Below, piece after piece: positions 63,008 through 64,000 of a stretch of 64,000 bases of DNA. The stretch's first letter is position 1, and every line of letters begins with the position of its first letter. The DNA is taken from assembly GCF_002749975.1 (NCBI RefSeq), contig NZ_PEIG01000008.1, forward strand, positions 62,001-126,000, in the 5' to 3' direction. This DNA comes from Gloeocapsopsis sp. IPPAS B-1203 (lineage in GTDB: Bacteria; Cyanobacteriota; Cyanobacteriia; Cyanobacteriales; Chroococcidiopsidaceae). The notes below the pieces were generated by a model. The model saw only the letters and a program-made list of their open reading frames with translations. It searched no databases and was not told where the DNA came from. Made by a program: the position numbers and the translations under genes.

Positions 63008-64000
63008 TTAAAATGGAACGGTATTAGTTTGAGCATTGCTAGTTAATTTATGTGTAAATTGATGCATTTTAGAATATAGCTTTAAATATTGATTAGCTGC
63101 ATTTGCTTTTGAAAATCGGTCATCTCTGTTTTTATTGGTATGAGGTTGATTTAGTGCTTGGGTAATAGCTTGAGACAGATTTTTGACTGGGTTATCCTGT
63201 AAATTAAAATAAATGCAAGCTTCAGAACCCACTTCTTCAAAGATGGGAATAGCTGAACAAACGACTCGACAAGAAAGATACAAAGCTTCTGCTAAAGGAA
63301 TACAAAAACCTTCTGTTGAAGAAGGAATGATAAACAATTGGCAATTTTGATATAACCAGCACAACTCGCTATCACTAATTGCCGATACCATCAATACTTG
63401 TTCTTCTAAGGACAATTGAGAGATTAATTGCGAAAGATTATCTGTTTCGGGTCCTGAACTACCTACAATCACAAGCTTAGTAGAAGATGGTAGTTTATTT
63501 TGTTGTAGCAATAGGGCAAAAGATTGAATGAGTAAATCTAAATTTTTGTTTTTTCTATGTTGACCAATAGTTAATAAAAATGGGTTATATAACTTGTGTT
63601 TTAGTTCTAATAATGGTTGAGGAGTAATTTCACTAAAATCGACATAATTATAAATTACACAAGTTATTTTCTTAGGGTCTATATTTGGGAAAAAGTGATT
63701 TAGGCTTGCTAATGTTGTTTGAGAAACACACGTCAATCCGTCACTTTGGTGAATACATTGTTGTAGAAAAAGGCGATTGAACAAAGCTTGGTAGCCAAAA
63801 TTTTCTGGGTATTCATAAGGATAAAGGTCGTGAATAGTAGCAACAACAGGACAACGAAAGAGCGATCGTAAAAATGGTAATGGAAAGGATAAATGCACAT
63901 ACGTAGGGCGAAGCTGCTGTACTAGTCTGGGTAAACCGAACCAAAACCACAGATTTCTAGCAATTGAGTTATTTTGAATATTGATATCAACTAGCTTGAT
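63008..64000 (-). CDS. GT4-family glycosyltransferase (5' end outside window)
   Basis: The open frame runs to the window edge without a stop; the GTG at 63898 is internal. The visible 330 residues show the end of the acceptor domain (VVATIHDLYPYEYPENFGYQ, LTCVSQTTLASLNHFFP) and the donor domain (FLLTIGQHRKNKNLDLLIQSF, LVIVGSSGPETDNL, IPSSTEGFCIPLAEAL with the EX7E motif, VVCSAIPIFEEVGSEACIYF). These enzymes add sugars from nucleotide donors to surface polysaccharides or lipids. The gene continues to the right. Confidence 0.9.
   Translation of the reverse strand: MKLVDINIQNNSIARNLWFWFGLPRLVQQLRPTYVHLSFPLPFLRSLFRCPVVATIHDLYPYEYPENFGYQALFNRLFLQQCIHQSDGLTCVSQTTLASLNHFFPNIDPKKITCVIYNYVDFSEITPQPLLELKHKLYNPFLLTIGQHRKNKNLDLLIQSFALLLQQNKLPSSTKLVIVGSSGPETDNLSQLISQLSLEEQVLMVSAISDSELCWLYQNCQLFIIPSSTEGFCIPLAEALYLSCRVVCSAIPIFEEVGSEACIYFNLQDNPVKNLSQAITQALNQPHTNKNRDDRFSKANAANQYLKLYSKMHQFTHKLTSNAQTNTVPF

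Overview
The window is chromosomal DNA of a cyanobacterium. Direct signs are psaC (photosystem I), a CpcT/CpeT-type bilin lyase fragment, a phylloquinone (menA/C/E/F plus thioesterase) cluster, a GlpX-type fructose/sedoheptulose bisphosphatase, a phosphoribulokinase-like kinase, and very frequent GCGATCGC (HIP1) octamers in nearly all genes. The AT-rich spacers and families of short intergenic repeats fit a unicellular or colonial Chroococcidiopsis/Gloeocapsopsis-like lineage, but that placement is inference.

Layout. 0-8.3 kb: bilin lyase end, hemF, small unknown proteins, mrp, rodA, psaC, glmS. 8.3-15 kb: a 1236-aa membrane alpha/beta hydrolase and a GH63-type glucosidase, both on the minus strand. 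15.4-19 kb: a 40-aa membrane ORF, a PLP aminotransferase, a convergent MocR-type regulator and two small ORFs. 19-24.6 kb: a 1.5-kb gene-free leader, the phosphoketolase gene xfp, a wrecked IS1-family transposase and the C-terminal stub of an RTX protein. 24.6-34.5 kb: BNR-repeat propeller, Gfo/Idh oxidoreductase, OmpR-type regulator, bolA-grxD, plsC-like acyltransferase, grxC-tadA and glpX. 34.8-49 kb: hemA, a UPF0182 membrane protein, the phylloquinone locus, proA and an M48 metalloprotease. 48.3-54.4 kb: a LuxR/DJ-1 divergent pair, DUF2141 protein, mazG, DUF2227 protein, tRNA-Val and an exopolysaccharide tyrosine-kinase homologue. 54.4-56.3 kb: a 1.9-kb AT-rich gap, followed by a WecG/TagA glycosyltransferase and the phosphoribulokinase-like gene. 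58.4-62.8 kb: a decaying catabolic cluster (GntR remnant, Rieske oxygenase remnant, internally deleted amidohydrolase, intact amidohydrolase, orphan substrate-binding lipoprotein). The window ends inside a GT4 glycosyltransferase.

How genes connect. hemF and hemA act in tetrapyrrole synthesis. MenF, MenC, MenE, MenI and MenA make phylloquinone for photosystem I, the complex that also contains PsaC. GlmS, RodA, the Wzc-like protein and the glycosyltransferases serve the cell envelope. Xfp, GlpX and the kinase touch sugar-phosphate flow. BolA/Grx4 and GrxC relate to iron-sulfur and thiol chemistry.

I found no CRISPR array, prophage, toxin-antitoxin module or recognisable defence system. The least ordinary signals are: a deletion that removed the 5' ends of two divergent genes (gntR and a Rieske oxygenase) and joined their remains; a dispersed hairpin repeat whose copies show compensatory base changes; a 7-bp repeat array inside menE that encodes a heptapeptide repeat; a PsaC one residue longer than usual; a Walker-A lysine-to-arginine change in the Wzc-like protein; and several small membrane-protein ORFs.
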